This document shows positions 7,634-14,602 of a DNA stretch of 14,856 nt, piece after piece. Origin of the DNA: Promethearchaeia archaeon. GTDB taxonomy: Archaea > Asgardarchaeota > Lokiarchaeia > Sigyniarchaeales > SOKP01. The stretch lies in assembly GCA_029856445.1 (NCBI GenBank), contig JAHQWY010000054.1, positions 1-14,856 of the forward strand. Reading direction: 5' to 3'. Numbering within the stretch: the first letter of the stretch is position 1; the number at the start of each line of letters is the position of its first letter. The position numbers and the translations under genes are program-made. Below the pieces are notes generated by a model, which saw only the letters and a list, made by a program, of their open reading frames with translations, was not told the origin of the DNA and did not search any database.

Positions 7634-8878
7634 ATGTTAAAAATTACTCGTGCTAACTTCTTACCTATTGAAAAAAGCGAATTCCCAGAACTTGTAGAAA
7701 GGAAGGGAATTGGACATCCTGATACCGTCTGCGATGCTGTTGCTGACGCTTGTTCTAGAGCCTTATGTCTTTATTATCTTGAACATTTCGGCCGAGTATA
7801 CCACCATAATGTCGATAAGGCTGCTCTTGTTGGAGGTACTGCAAAACCCGAATTTGGTGGAGGGCTTATTATACAACCACAATATTTTCTGATTGTTGGA
7901 CGAGCGATAAATCAGATACTTACAGAATGTGGAGATGGTACTAATAAGCTTGAATATGTTCCCATCCCAACTATTTGCTTAGAAACTCAGCGTAAAGTAC
8001 TTTCTAACATATTTAGAAACCTTGATCTAAACAAGGATATCCAGTTTGATTACGCCGTGCGACCCGGATCAATAGATTTAACAGGAGTTTTTGATGAATC
8101 TCATCATACAGAAGAAGTTCCCCTTGCAAATGATACCAGTTTCGGTGTAGGATATGCTCCTTATTCGGATGTGGAAAAGATAGCTTTAGAAGCAGAGAGA
8201 TTGATAAATTCAAATAAATTTAAGAAAAAATGTAAAGCTTCAGGTGAAGATATCAAGGTAATGGTTGAGAGAATCGAGAATGAGGTGGGCATTACAGTTG
8301 CTGCTGCTATGGTCAGTAAGTACATAAAGGATGCTAGTGAATATGTTAGTTATACCAATCAAATAAGAGATGCTATATTAGATCTGGCATCGGATGTCAT
8401 CCCTGAGCGTGATGTTAATTGTCAAGTAAACGTAGCAGATAATATAGAAAAAGGGATTATGTATTTAACTATAACAGGTGCGTCTTCAGAAGCAGGTGAT
8501 GACGGCGAGGTCGGTCGTGGCAACAGATCCAACGGTCTCATAACTCCCTGCAGACCAATGAGTTTGGAAGCGGTTTGTGGAAAAAATCCGATAAATCACG
8601 TAGGAAAACTATACAATGTTCTTGGAACGGAAATTTCGAGAGAGATTTTCCAACAAGGTCAAGGTGATATCCTAGAAGTCCATGTTAAGCTACTCTCACA
8701 AATAGGCCGTCCAATAACAGATCCTTGGATTTCCTCAATCGAATTAATCCCTGCTGACAACGTAAGCTTCGATTCAGTAAAGAAGATTGCGAATGAGGTC
8801 TACGATAGGAAAATGTCAAAAGAAAGCTTCTTAAACTTGAGAAAGCGTCTAATTGCAGGGGAAGTACAAGTATATTAG
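7634..8878 (+). CDS. mat: S-adenosylmethionine synthetase, archaeal type
   Basis: The 414-residue enzyme makes SAM from methionine and ATP. It belongs to the divergent archaeal family. Seen are ERKGIGHPDTVCDAVADA (22-39), YHHNVDKAALVGGTAKPEFGGG (56-77), GYAPYSDVEKIALEAE (173-188), ITGASSEAGDDGEVGRGNR (280-298) with the phosphate-binding loop, LITPCRPMSLEAVCGKNPINH (302-322) and the C-terminal FLNLRKRLIAGEVQVY. The ATG at 7634 begins MLKITRANF; no strong Shine-Dalgarno is seen. The product supplies SAM for enzymes in this same window, fibrillarin and Elp3. By eye its coding sequence is richer in G and C than neighbouring genes, suggesting strong conservation or high expression. It is likely controlled by the divergent HTH-CBS gene. 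Confidence 0.96.
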   Translation: MLKITRANFLPIEKSEFPELVERKGIGHPDTVCDAVADACSRALCLYYLEHFGRVYHHNVDKAALVGGTAKPEFGGGLIIQPQYFLIVGRAINQILTECGDGTNKLEYVPIPTICLETQRKVLSNIFRNLDLNKDIQFDYAVRPGSIDLTGVFDESHHTEEVPLANDTSFGVGYAPYSDVEKIALEAERLINSNKFKKKCKASGEDIKVMVERIENEVGITVAAAMVSKYIKDASEYVSYTNQIRDAILDLASDVIPERDVNCQVNVADNIEKGIMYLTITGASSEAGDDGEVGRGNRSNGLITPCRPMSLEAVCGKNPINHVGKLYNVLGTEISREIFQQGQGDILEVHVKLLSQIGRPITDPWISSIELIPADNVSFDSVKKIANEVYDRKMSKESFLNLRKRLIAGEVQVY

Positions 8879-8900
8879 ATGATACTTTCTGATAAATAAA

Positions 8901-8923
8901 TTTTAATTTTTTTCTCTTTTTTT
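8901..8923 (+). terminator. T-rich archaeal terminator after SAM synthetase
   Basis: Starting 22 bp after the stop codon come runs of T (four, seven and seven T's broken by AA and CTC) on the coding strand. Such oligo-T tracts without a hairpin are the usual signal for archaeal RNA polymerase termination. Confidence 0.55.
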
Positions 8924-8980
8924 ATATATTAGAATTTCTTTCTTATTTATGAAAAACACCATTTAGATAGTGAGTAGAAA

Positions 8981-9244
8981 GTGGGTTTAGACAAGTGGAT
9001 TAAAAATGAACAGAATGTAAAAAGAGAAAAGAAAGAAGAAAAGCAGCCAATTCAAGGTAAAAAAGGTAAGGTTGAAGGAGAGAAAAAATCTGACCTCGAA
9101 AAGTCCTCTATAACACTGGTAAAATATACTCTCACTTGTTCTAATGCGAAATGTAAATATCAAAAGATAATTATGAAAAAACAACTCACAGAAAATGATA
9201 AAATCTGTCCTCGATGTAATAAAGAAATGAAAATCAAGAGCTAA
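8981..9244 (+). CDS. Small protein with charged N-terminus and C-terminal zinc ribbon
   Basis: The 87-residue product has a lysine/glutamate-rich, probably disordered first half (about 5-42) and a C-terminal zinc-binding unit: Cys-X4-Cys in LTCSNAKCKY (about 52-61) and Cys-X2-Cys in KICPRCNKEM (about 74-83). The proposed start is GTG at 8981, giving MGLDKWIKNEQN; there is no strong Shine-Dalgarno. An upstream TATA-like tttatatatt (8921-8930) could give a near-leaderless transcript. Zinc ribbons of this sort mediate nucleic-acid or protein contacts, but no specific function can be read. It ends tail to tail with the next minus-strand gene. Confidence 0.65.
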   Translation: MGLDKWIKNEQNVKREKKEEKQPIQGKKGKVEGEKKSDLEKSSITLVKYTLTCSNAKCKYQKIIMKKQLTENDKICPRCNKEMKIKS

Positions 9245-9278
9245 ATATTTAAGAGACTCCCTAATTTTTATAGTATAC

Positions 9279-9515
9279 TCAAGATCTTAGAGGTTTAAGA
9301 GTTTTCAAATCAAATTCAGACTCACAATTTGGGCATCTGTTAGGCTTCTTGCTGTATTTTAAAATAAAATAAACGAGAAAGCCCAAACCTATGGTTAGGA
9401 TGACTAAAAAGCAAAGAACCTCATGGTAAATATGATCAAATGTTTTTCGTCCCAATACCACATTTTGTTCACACGTTGGACAAAAAACGGTCCTTTTACC
9501 TTTTTTCGTGTTAAT
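9279..9515 (-). CDS. Small membrane protein with two zinc-ribbon halves; start uncertain
   Basis: The clear coding part from GTG at 9461 gives 60 residues: a transmembrane helix (LCFLVILTIGLGFLVYFIL) and then RCPNCESEFDLKTLKPL. The same frame stays open further upstream and encodes KGKRTVFCPTCEQNV, a second CPxC pair that would complete a four-Cys zinc site or a second knuckle. Before that comes TGA at 9516-9518, and no ATG, GTG or TTG lies between. The only upstream initiator-like codon is ATT at 9513-9515, giving 78 residues. Loss of one A at 9515-9516 would bring GTG at 9519 into frame. So either ATT is used, the sequence has a one-base error or lesion, or only the shorter form is made. 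The Cys pair argues that the longer reading is real. Function unknown. Confidence 0.5.
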   Translation of the reverse strand: MNTKKGKRTVFCPTCEQNVVLGRKTFDHIYHEVLCFLVILTIGLGFLVYFILKYSKKPNRCPNCESEFDLKTLKPLRS

Positions 9516-9541
9516 TCACTAATATTCTGATTGTAGTTCTA

Positions 9542-9550
9542 ATATTTATA
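9542..9550 (-). promoter_or_regulatory. TATA-like box for the small membrane zinc-ribbon gene
   Basis: On the minus strand ttataaata (9550-9542) follows a tatata run. Transcription starting about 25 bp downstream would begin near 9520, right at the head of the open frame described above, so the mRNA would be nearly leaderless. Called from sequence and spacing only. Confidence 0.35.
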
Positions 9551-9583
9551 ATATATATAGAGAAATTTAATTAATTTTTGTTC

Positions 9584-9595
9584 AGTGTTAACACT
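9584..9595. repeat. Perfect 12-bp palindrome AGTGTTAACACT
   Basis: This perfect palindrome (9584-9595) overlaps the last base of the stop codon of the beta-helix membrane gene and lies before the TATA-like box of the next gene on the same strand. It could be a small operator or a 3'-end hairpin; nothing distinguishes these. Confidence 0.35.
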
Positions 9596-10329
9596 TACTT
9601 ATTAATTTCCCAACTTTTCGCGGGTCTTCCAACATGGATGGAATTTTGTTTAAGATATTGGTTAACTTGAGTATAGCTTCCCATTCCAAGAATGGCTCCT
9701 TCTTCAACTACTGTTCCCGGAGAGATTACACTAAATGCACCTATAGTGCACCCATCTTTGAGAATTACTTTTTTTATAAGAAATAAATTCCCTATAATCA
9801 TAGAACTCATTATTATTGACCCTTCACCAAGAATAACATTATTACCAATTTCTACGAAATCTGAATCAATATAGCTGTCTAATACTCCAGTATTATAGGA
9901 AATTTTTATGTCTAATATTCTTAGAGCTAGTAATTTTGCCCAAGGTAAAGGAAAGTAATTATATATTTTTAAAGTGAATCTTTTTAAGTTTCTTCTTAAT
10001 AGAAAGAAAAGAAAGTCTTTATCATTCAAAGATCTCTTGAATATTCCTTCTTTGGGTTTATGAATTAAATTTATAATGATTAGATATAGTTTTGAAAAGA
10101 AGAGAAGTAATAGAAAAAAGATTCCATAATAGAGGACGATTGAAACAGGTAAAAAACAAATTATTACAATAGTAGGAATCCATAAGGAAAAAAGGTTGTA
10201 AAATAAAACAAAGAGCAGACTTGTAGGGAAAAGAGATAGCCATACTAATATGAAATTTTGTAATAAGCCCCAATTACACTCAACAGCATTGTTTGTAACA
10301 AATATATCGTTAATCCTCACGATTATCAC
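9595..10329 (-). CDS. Membrane protein with left-handed beta-helix (hexapeptide) domain, single module
   Basis: The 244-residue protein has two or more hydrophobic helices (about 25-90), then the linker HKPKEGIFKRSLNDKDFLFF (90-109), an amphipathic region, and a hexapeptide-repeat beta-helix (about 150-240: FVEIGNNVILGEGSIIMSS, then LKDGCTIGAFSVISPGTVVEEGAILG) ending GRPAKSWE, a common end of hexapeptide acyltransferases. The layout is the repeating unit of the Pls-like terminal component found in some nonribosomal peptide systems (TIGR02353 style), with the (K)EGIF...W/F...R linker. Start GTG at 10329 lies inside the upstream gene, overlapping by 20 bp, so the two genes are coupled and together supply three modules. 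Possible role: acetyl or acyl transfer at the membrane; the acceptor is unknown. Confidence 0.7.
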   Translation of the reverse strand: MIIVRINDIFVTNNAVECNWGLLQNFILVWLSLFPTSLLFVLFYNLFSLWIPTIVIICFLPVSIVLYYGIFFLLLLFFSKLYLIIINLIHKPKEGIFKRSLNDKDFLFFLLRRNLKRFTLKIYNYFPLPWAKLLALRILDIKISYNTGVLDSYIDSDFVEIGNNVILGEGSIIMSSMIIGNLFLIKKVILKDGCTIGAFSVISPGTVVEEGAILGMGSYTQVNQYLKQNSIHVGRPAKSWEINK

Positions 10330-11893
10330 CGAGTCTATAATTAATTATTCGAATTAACTCTTCTTCGGGAAGTGTTTTTATGGGTGAATGAATAGAGACT
10401 GAAATAGAGGTTAGTTTCTCGTATTTTGAAGTAACAGACAGAGGTAATAAAGAAACACCATTCTCGATTTCTGTACCTGGTGCTATGCAGCAATTATCTG
10501 AGATATTGACATTATCTCCTATAGTTATACCTTTAATGGTAAGATTCTTATCCCAAAGATGGTTAGCAAGTAAAGTCTTTCCTATATAAGAGTTTTCCCC
10601 CACTTTTAAAAATTCCTTTGCCACATAGGAATTTTCAATTACAGTTTTTTTTCCAAAATAACAGTTACCTATGAAATTAAATGCAGGTTTTATTAACCAT
10701 GGAAATGAGCTTTTTTGTATTTTCCATTTTGCATATCTTAAAATAAAAGAACGTTTGAAATAACTATTGAAATCCTGATTTTTATTATTCCAGTGAAAAG
10801 ATCCTTCTATAGCGGGATTTTTGTATTGGATTATTTTATAAAACACTTTAGTAATAAAAATAACTGTGAATAAATTAATCAATATTAAAAAAATTAGAAA
10901 TAGAGGTGTAATTAGAAATATTAGGAAGGATTGGATATTTATAAGAATCTGGAAAAAATTAGGAGAGTTTAAGCAAAACGGGAAAAAATATTCTTTACAG
11001 AAATATATAATGCCTAATATAGGGATGAAATTGGAACAAAAATAAATAAAACCGAATGTGGTTATATTATAGGTCAAATCTTTTACGAATTTATCTTCAG
11101 GATTTAAAGAAGTATTTGAATTCTTTTTTAATTCCCCATCATTCAAATTTAAAAAAAAGTCACTGGAGGACTTATGTATTTCTTCAGGTAGATTTTGATT
11201 ATGAGAAGAAAGGGGATCGAAAATTTGATGAATTTTAGTTACAGACATAGAATCAAGTGTCATATTTGAACCTATATGAGTACCTGGAGCTATAAATGAA
11301 TTCGAACCAATTATAACATTATCTTCAATTATAACTTTTTTGATAATTAGATGTCCCTGTAGAATCATGCTTGATTTTATTGAACTTCCCTGACCGATAA
11401 TGATATTTTTTCCTAATTCAATAAATTCAACGTCAATATTTCCTGAAAAAATTTTATTAGAATAATCCGTTCTTATTCCCAATATTTTTAACATAAGATT
11501 TTTAATAAACGAGGATGGAATTAAGTTTGAGAGCCAAATTGGCCACTTCTTTACTACTGCTCTTAAACTCCAGAAATAATAATCTTTATCATTTTTATCT
11601 TTATTGAATATACCTTCTTTTGGTTGATGAATCAACTTAATTATCCCTAATAATATCTTAGATAAAATTGCAGAACTTATGATTAAGATTAGGTAAATAA
11701 TGCAAATTTGGAAAGGTAAAAGAAAGTAGAAGAATATAGAATTCTCATCCACAAATTTCCAAAAAGCGTATAATTCTATGATAACGGGTAAGATAGAACC
11801 CCAAATAATAAAAATATGAATAAGAAGAAATTTTTTTGATACTAATGTATTTGATGCAAAAGGTCCATCCTGAATTGAAACAGGGCTAGACAA
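10310..11893 (-). CDS. Membrane protein with two membrane + beta-helix modules (Pls-like terminal component)
   Basis: The 527-residue protein is an internal duplication. Module 1 (about 20-220) has two hydrophobic stretches, the linker HQPKEGIFNKDKNDKDYYFW (89-108) and a beta-helix (VEFIELGKNIIIGQGSSIKS, 155-174, to IAPGTHIGSNMTLDS, 201-215). A polar linker (about 225-270) follows. Module 2 (about 270-490) has hydrophobic helices, the related AIEGSFHWNNKNQDF segment (361-375) and a second beta-helix (LKVGENSYIGKT, 429-440, to IAPGTEIENGVSLLPLS, 470-486). The start is TTG at 11893, chosen because no closer in-frame initiator fits the first helix. The next gene overlaps and adds a third module. 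Resemblance is to the three-part terminal domain of nonribosomal peptide systems, but no synthetase gene is in the window. Function is inferred only as membrane-linked acyl transfer. Confidence 0.7.
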   Translation of the reverse strand: MSSPVSIQDGPFASNTLVSKKFLLIHIFIIWGSILPVIIELYAFWKFVDENSIFFYFLLPFQICIIYLILIISSAILSKILLGIIKLIHQPKEGIFNKDKNDKDYYFWSLRAVVKKWPIWLSNLIPSSFIKNLMLKILGIRTDYSNKIFSGNIDVEFIELGKNIIIGQGSSIKSSMILQGHLIIKKVIIEDNVIIGSNSFIAPGTHIGSNMTLDSMSVTKIHQIFDPLSSHNQNLPEEIHKSSSDFFLNLNDGELKKNSNTSLNPEDKFVKDLTYNITTFGFIYFCSNFIPILGIIYFCKEYFFPFCLNSPNFFQILINIQSFLIFLITPLFLIFLILINLFTVIFITKVFYKIIQYKNPAIEGSFHWNNKNQDFNSYFKRSFILRYAKWKIQKSSFPWLIKPAFNFIGNCYFGKKTVIENSYVAKEFLKVGENSYIGKTLLANHLWDKNLTIKGITIGDNVNISDNCCIAPGTEIENGVSLLPLSVTSKYEKLTSISVSIHSPIKTLPEEELIRIINYRLGDNRED

Positions 11894-12029
11894 TTTAAAT
11901 CTTTACTAAAGTTAATTTAAAATTGTAAAAGTAGTATATTCAGTAGGAATTAAATTTTTTGATATTAATTAATCCTGAAGAAAATAGTCTAAATAAATGA
12001 TTTCTACGCAAAAATTGAAGATATAAGAG

Positions 12030-12185
12030 TCAATTAAAACCTCTAAAAGTCTTTTTTTCTTGTTCTTTCTTTTTTTTCTCTCCAGTAGTTAGGATATTCC
12101 AAGTACTATCTACACCTAAATCAGCTAGCTTTTTTCGTTCCTCTTCTATTGAATATTCTTCTTCCTCTTTTTCTTCCTCACTCAT
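12030..12185 (-). CDS. Tiny highly charged protein (51 residues)
   Basis: ATG at 12185 opens a 51-residue frame ending TGA at 12030: an acidic N-terminus (MSEEEKEEEEYSIEEERKKL), a middle LADLGVDSTWNILTTGEKK and a basic end closing with KKTFRGFN. A gaagg Shine-Dalgarno-like stretch lies just before ATG. The orderly acidic-to-basic layout and the WNIL core look like a real small protein rather than chance, but I recognise no family. It stands alone in a roughly 500-bp gap between the beta-helix membrane genes and the AN1-protease gene. The remaining flanks (11894-12029 and 12186-12389) hold no other gene that I can see. Confidence 0.5.
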   Translation of the reverse strand: MSEEEKEEEEYSIEEERKKLADLGVDSTWNILTTGEKKKKEQEKKTFRGFN

Positions 12186-12282
12186 AACCTTCACGAATAA
12201 ATTGTTTTAACTTTAGTTTAATAGTAGACTTCACATTAATAAAATTTAGTAAAGTGAATGATAAAAGACTAAAAAAAATCTA

Positions 12283-12292
12283 TTTATATAAA
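12283..12292 (+). promoter_or_regulatory. TATA-like box upstream of the AN1-M50 protease gene
   Basis: The sequence tttatataaa lies about 100 bp before the ATG at 12390, in a gap between divergent genes. It is the best TATA match on the plus strand there and would leave a leader of about 75 nt. Other AT-rich stretches nearer the gene could serve instead. Confidence 0.3.
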
Positions 12293-12389
12293 TCATTGAA
12301 GAAGAGAATATACTAAATAATATTTTAAATCTGGAATTTAATAATTAATTAAAAAATAATTCATATAAAAAGTAAAATTTGGTGGATTT

Positions 12390-13379
12390 ATGGTAAACTG
12401 TGCTCATTGTGGGGATGAAATAATTGGAGAATCTTTTTATTGTGAAAAATGTGGGTTTACTTATTGTGTAAGACATAAAGAACCAGAAAATCACGACTGT
12501 AATATTATAAGAGAGAGTTCAGGATTACAGCAATCCATATTAACACCACAAACCTATAGTCATGAATCTCAAGTAGCACCTATTCCTCAGAACCAGACAT
12601 ATCGACCTCAAAGTACTCCAGGAGTAACTCGTGGAACTACAGATGGAACATATACTTGGTATCGCCAGGAAGCTCAAGTTCCTGCAAATGCATTTGACCC
12701 AGATTCTGGAATTGAATTTAAAGGAATTTTGCTACCCCATAAATCAGAATTATTTCATTTTGTGGTTGGTGTCTCATTGATTTTTATCATTGGTTTGTTG
12801 ACGTTCTATCCTAGTTTAATAGGTTCAGGGGATGAATGGGCAATTTTCATGTTGGCAGGTTTTTATGCCACAGCTTTTTTCTTTCACGAACTTGGGCATA
12901 GGCAAGTAGCAAAACATTTCAATCTTCAGACTAAATTTAGATTGTTGACATTTGGAATGATGCTAACGGTTATTGGCGTTGTATTTAACATATTTTCATT
13001 AAGTTCGGGGGGAGGGAGTTTTCCTTCTTTAGCTTTACCAGGAGCTGTCGTTGTTTTAGGCTTAAGCAAAATAGGTAGAACCACAGGGTTATGTAAAGCT
13101 GCTGGTCCTAGTATCAATCTTGTATACGGTATAATCCTTTTTGTGATCTCATTTATCATTCCCTCTTATCCACTTAATATGTTAATCGGATTAGCTGCGA
13201 ATATTAACTTCATGTTAGGCACTTTTAATATGCTTCCTATTGGTATTTTAGATGGACAAAATATTTGGAAATGGAATAAAAAAATATATGTTATGTTATG
13301 TGGTTCATTGTTAACACTACTAATAATTACCTATATGATTATTTATGCTCCAGTAAGTACTAATCTATATATTAATTAA
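12390..13379 (+). CDS. AN1 zinc finger fused to an intact site-2-type (M50) membrane metalloprotease
   Basis: The 329-residue protein opens with an AN1 finger (Cys4, Cys7, Cys18, Cys21, Cys26, His29, His35, Cys37), then a Gln/Ser/Pro/Thr-rich linker (about 41-105), then a multi-pass membrane protease. The metalloprotease site is HELGH (166-170), with AAGPSINLVYG (237-247) and FNMLPIGILDGQNIW (279-293), whose Asp288 is the third zinc ligand; all expected residues are present, so it should be active. Such enzymes cut membrane-embedded helices. In eukaryotes AN1 fingers occur in proteins tied to ubiquitin, p97 or the proteasome, so here the finger may recruit substrates or a degradation machine at the cytosolic face (inference). 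The ATG has ggtgg 4 nt upstream. The next gene carries the same finger on a rhomboid fold. Confidence 0.88.
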   Translation: MVNCAHCGDEIIGESFYCEKCGFTYCVRHKEPENHDCNIIRESSGLQQSILTPQTYSHESQVAPIPQNQTYRPQSTPGVTRGTTDGTYTWYRQEAQVPANAFDPDSGIEFKGILLPHKSELFHFVVGVSLIFIIGLLTFYPSLIGSGDEWAIFMLAGFYATAFFFHELGHRQVAKHFNLQTKFRLLTFGMMLTVIGVVFNIFSLSSGGGSFPSLALPGAVVVLGLSKIGRTTGLCKAAGPSINLVYGIILFVISFIIPSYPLNMLIGLAANINFMLGTFNMLPIGILDGQNIWKWNKKIYVMLCGSLLTLLIITYMIIYAPVSTNLYIN

Positions 13380-13534
13380 AAATAAGAATTATAACCCCTA
13401 ATGAGTCTTTTTAATTTATAATTAAATAAAAATTAAAAAGTAAAAATTATGAAGGATCAAAATTTTAATTTAATATTCTTTTAAATTATTTCTTTGAAGG
13501 ATTGAAAAATTTAATCGCTGTTTGGTGAATTTAA

Positions 13535-14500
13535 CTGACATATTGCGAATTTTGTGGTGAACAGATCGGATATCTTCCTTTTACATGTAAATATTGTGGT
13601 GGTACTTTTTGTAAGAAGCATAGATTACCAGAAAATCATGAATGTACATTTGAATTAAAACATGTACCAGTTGTGCCAACCACTCCCAGAGGTTCAAGTA
13701 AACGTCGTCAAGATGTTGTTTTAAAGAGAACTACTTCCCAAGAATATTTGGATCAAGGACCCAAGGTATTACGAAAATATTTGCGGAGACAAGATAAACA
13801 GAGAAAAAAAACTCTTAGAGTTTATGGAAAATCACAGAAATTATCAACCAGATATAATTATACTAAGGTTTTATTCGCACTAATAATTATAATTTCAATA
13901 ACTGCTTTATTCTTTGATTATTATGGAATTTCTCAATTTATTTATTTAAATATAGATAATGTAGTAACTGAATTTACAATTCACACTTTTCTAACAAGTC
14001 TTTTTATAAGTACCAGCAGTTTAGGAGTATCAGATATTGGCGCAATTTTTAGTTTATTCTTTTTATTCTTTATGTTGTTCTTTTTATATTTTATGGCGAG
14101 AAACATTGAAAATAGATTTGGCGCCTCTTTTTTAATAAAATTGTTTATTATCAGCGGTTTATTTTCGGCATTGTTCTATATTTTACTAAGATTATCAATG
14201 CTTGCAATTTATCCTTTAGATTCTTTACCGGTATATATTGGATTAGCATGGGGTGGATTATACGGCTTAATTTCATATATTATCTTCCCAATGATGTCAA
14301 GGGAAATGAGAGCATATATGACTTTTATTCCAATGAGAATGTCAGGGAGATCTTTTCTAATAACGATAATTTCGATACGTTTAATGTTTGGGTTATTATA
14401 CGCGTTATACTCTCTTGCTTATTTATTAATCTATTTACCTGAGCTAGGGGGAATTTTAGGAGCTTATATCGTTTTTAGATACAAAATTCTACGTCGTTAA
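13535..14500 (+). CDS. AN1 zinc finger fused to a rhomboid-fold pseudoprotease; apparent CTG start
   Basis: Reading from CTG at 13535 gives 321 residues. The AN1 finger (Cys4, Cys7, Cys18, Cys21, Cys26, His29, His35, Cys37) has its ligands at the very positions of the upstream AN1-M50 protein. A basic linker (about 50-110, KRRQD, KYLRRQDKQRKK) leads to about six hydrophobic helices (112-315). The rhomboid fold is seen in NIENRFGASFLIKLFIISG (190-208) and GLAWGGLYGL (236-245), where the usual GxSG serine is Trp239, and in LPELGGILGAYIVF (301-314), where the usual His is Glu303. Both catalytic residues are thus absent, as in derlin-type pseudoproteases. Some archaeal rhomboids with AN1 fingers are known. 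In-frame TAA lies just before CTG; ggtga at 13524-13528 is 6 nt upstream. A GTG at 13673 would drop the finger, so I prefer CTG. Confidence 0.8.
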   Translation: MTYCEFCGEQIGYLPFTCKYCGGTFCKKHRLPENHECTFELKHVPVVPTTPRGSSKRRQDVVLKRTTSQEYLDQGPKVLRKYLRRQDKQRKKTLRVYGKSQKLSTRYNYTKVLFALIIIISITALFFDYYGISQFIYLNIDNVVTEFTIHTFLTSLFISTSSLGVSDIGAIFSLFFLFFMLFFLYFMARNIENRFGASFLIKLFIISGLFSALFYILLRLSMLAIYPLDSLPVYIGLAWGGLYGLISYIIFPMMSREMRAYMTFIPMRMSGRSFLITIISIRLMFGLLYALYSLAYLLIYLPELGGILGAYIVFRYKILRR

Positions 14501-14522
14501 AAGTATATTTTAACTTATACTT
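14501..14522. terminator. Inverted repeat after the AN1-rhomboid gene
   Basis: Perfect 7-bp arms aagtata (14501-14507) and tatactt (14516-14522) with an 8-nt spacer begin at the first base after the stop codon. The position suggests a 3'-end hairpin or termination-linked structure; no long T tract follows directly, so it is only a candidate. Confidence 0.35.
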
Positions 14523-14526
14523 AAAA

Positions 14527-14543
14527 TTGATAAAAATTATCAA
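14527..14543. promoter_or_regulatory. Palindrome TTGATAA-AAA-TTATCAA upstream of hypB
   Basis: Perfect 7-bp arms around a 3-nt spacer lie 59 bp before the hypB ATG. A weaker repeat of the half-sites, tatca (14579-14583) and tgata (14591-14595), occurs nearer the start. Together they suggest a dimeric repressor or activator acting on hypB. AT-rich context lowers confidence. Confidence 0.4.
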
Positions 14544-14602
14544 TGAAAAAGACTTAATCTTCATATTTCAAATAATACTATCATTTTTTTTGATATTCTA
14601 CA

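Noticed and set aside
13673..14500. Rhomboid gene starting at GTG 13673
   Set aside because: A full AN1 finger with the same ligand spacing as the neighbour lies upstream in the same frame, with a ribosome-binding site before CTG 13535.
14527..14543. FNR/CRP-type box before hypB
   Set aside because: TTGAT and ATCAA are present, but the spacer is 7 nt, not 4, and FNR-type control is not expected in an archaeon.
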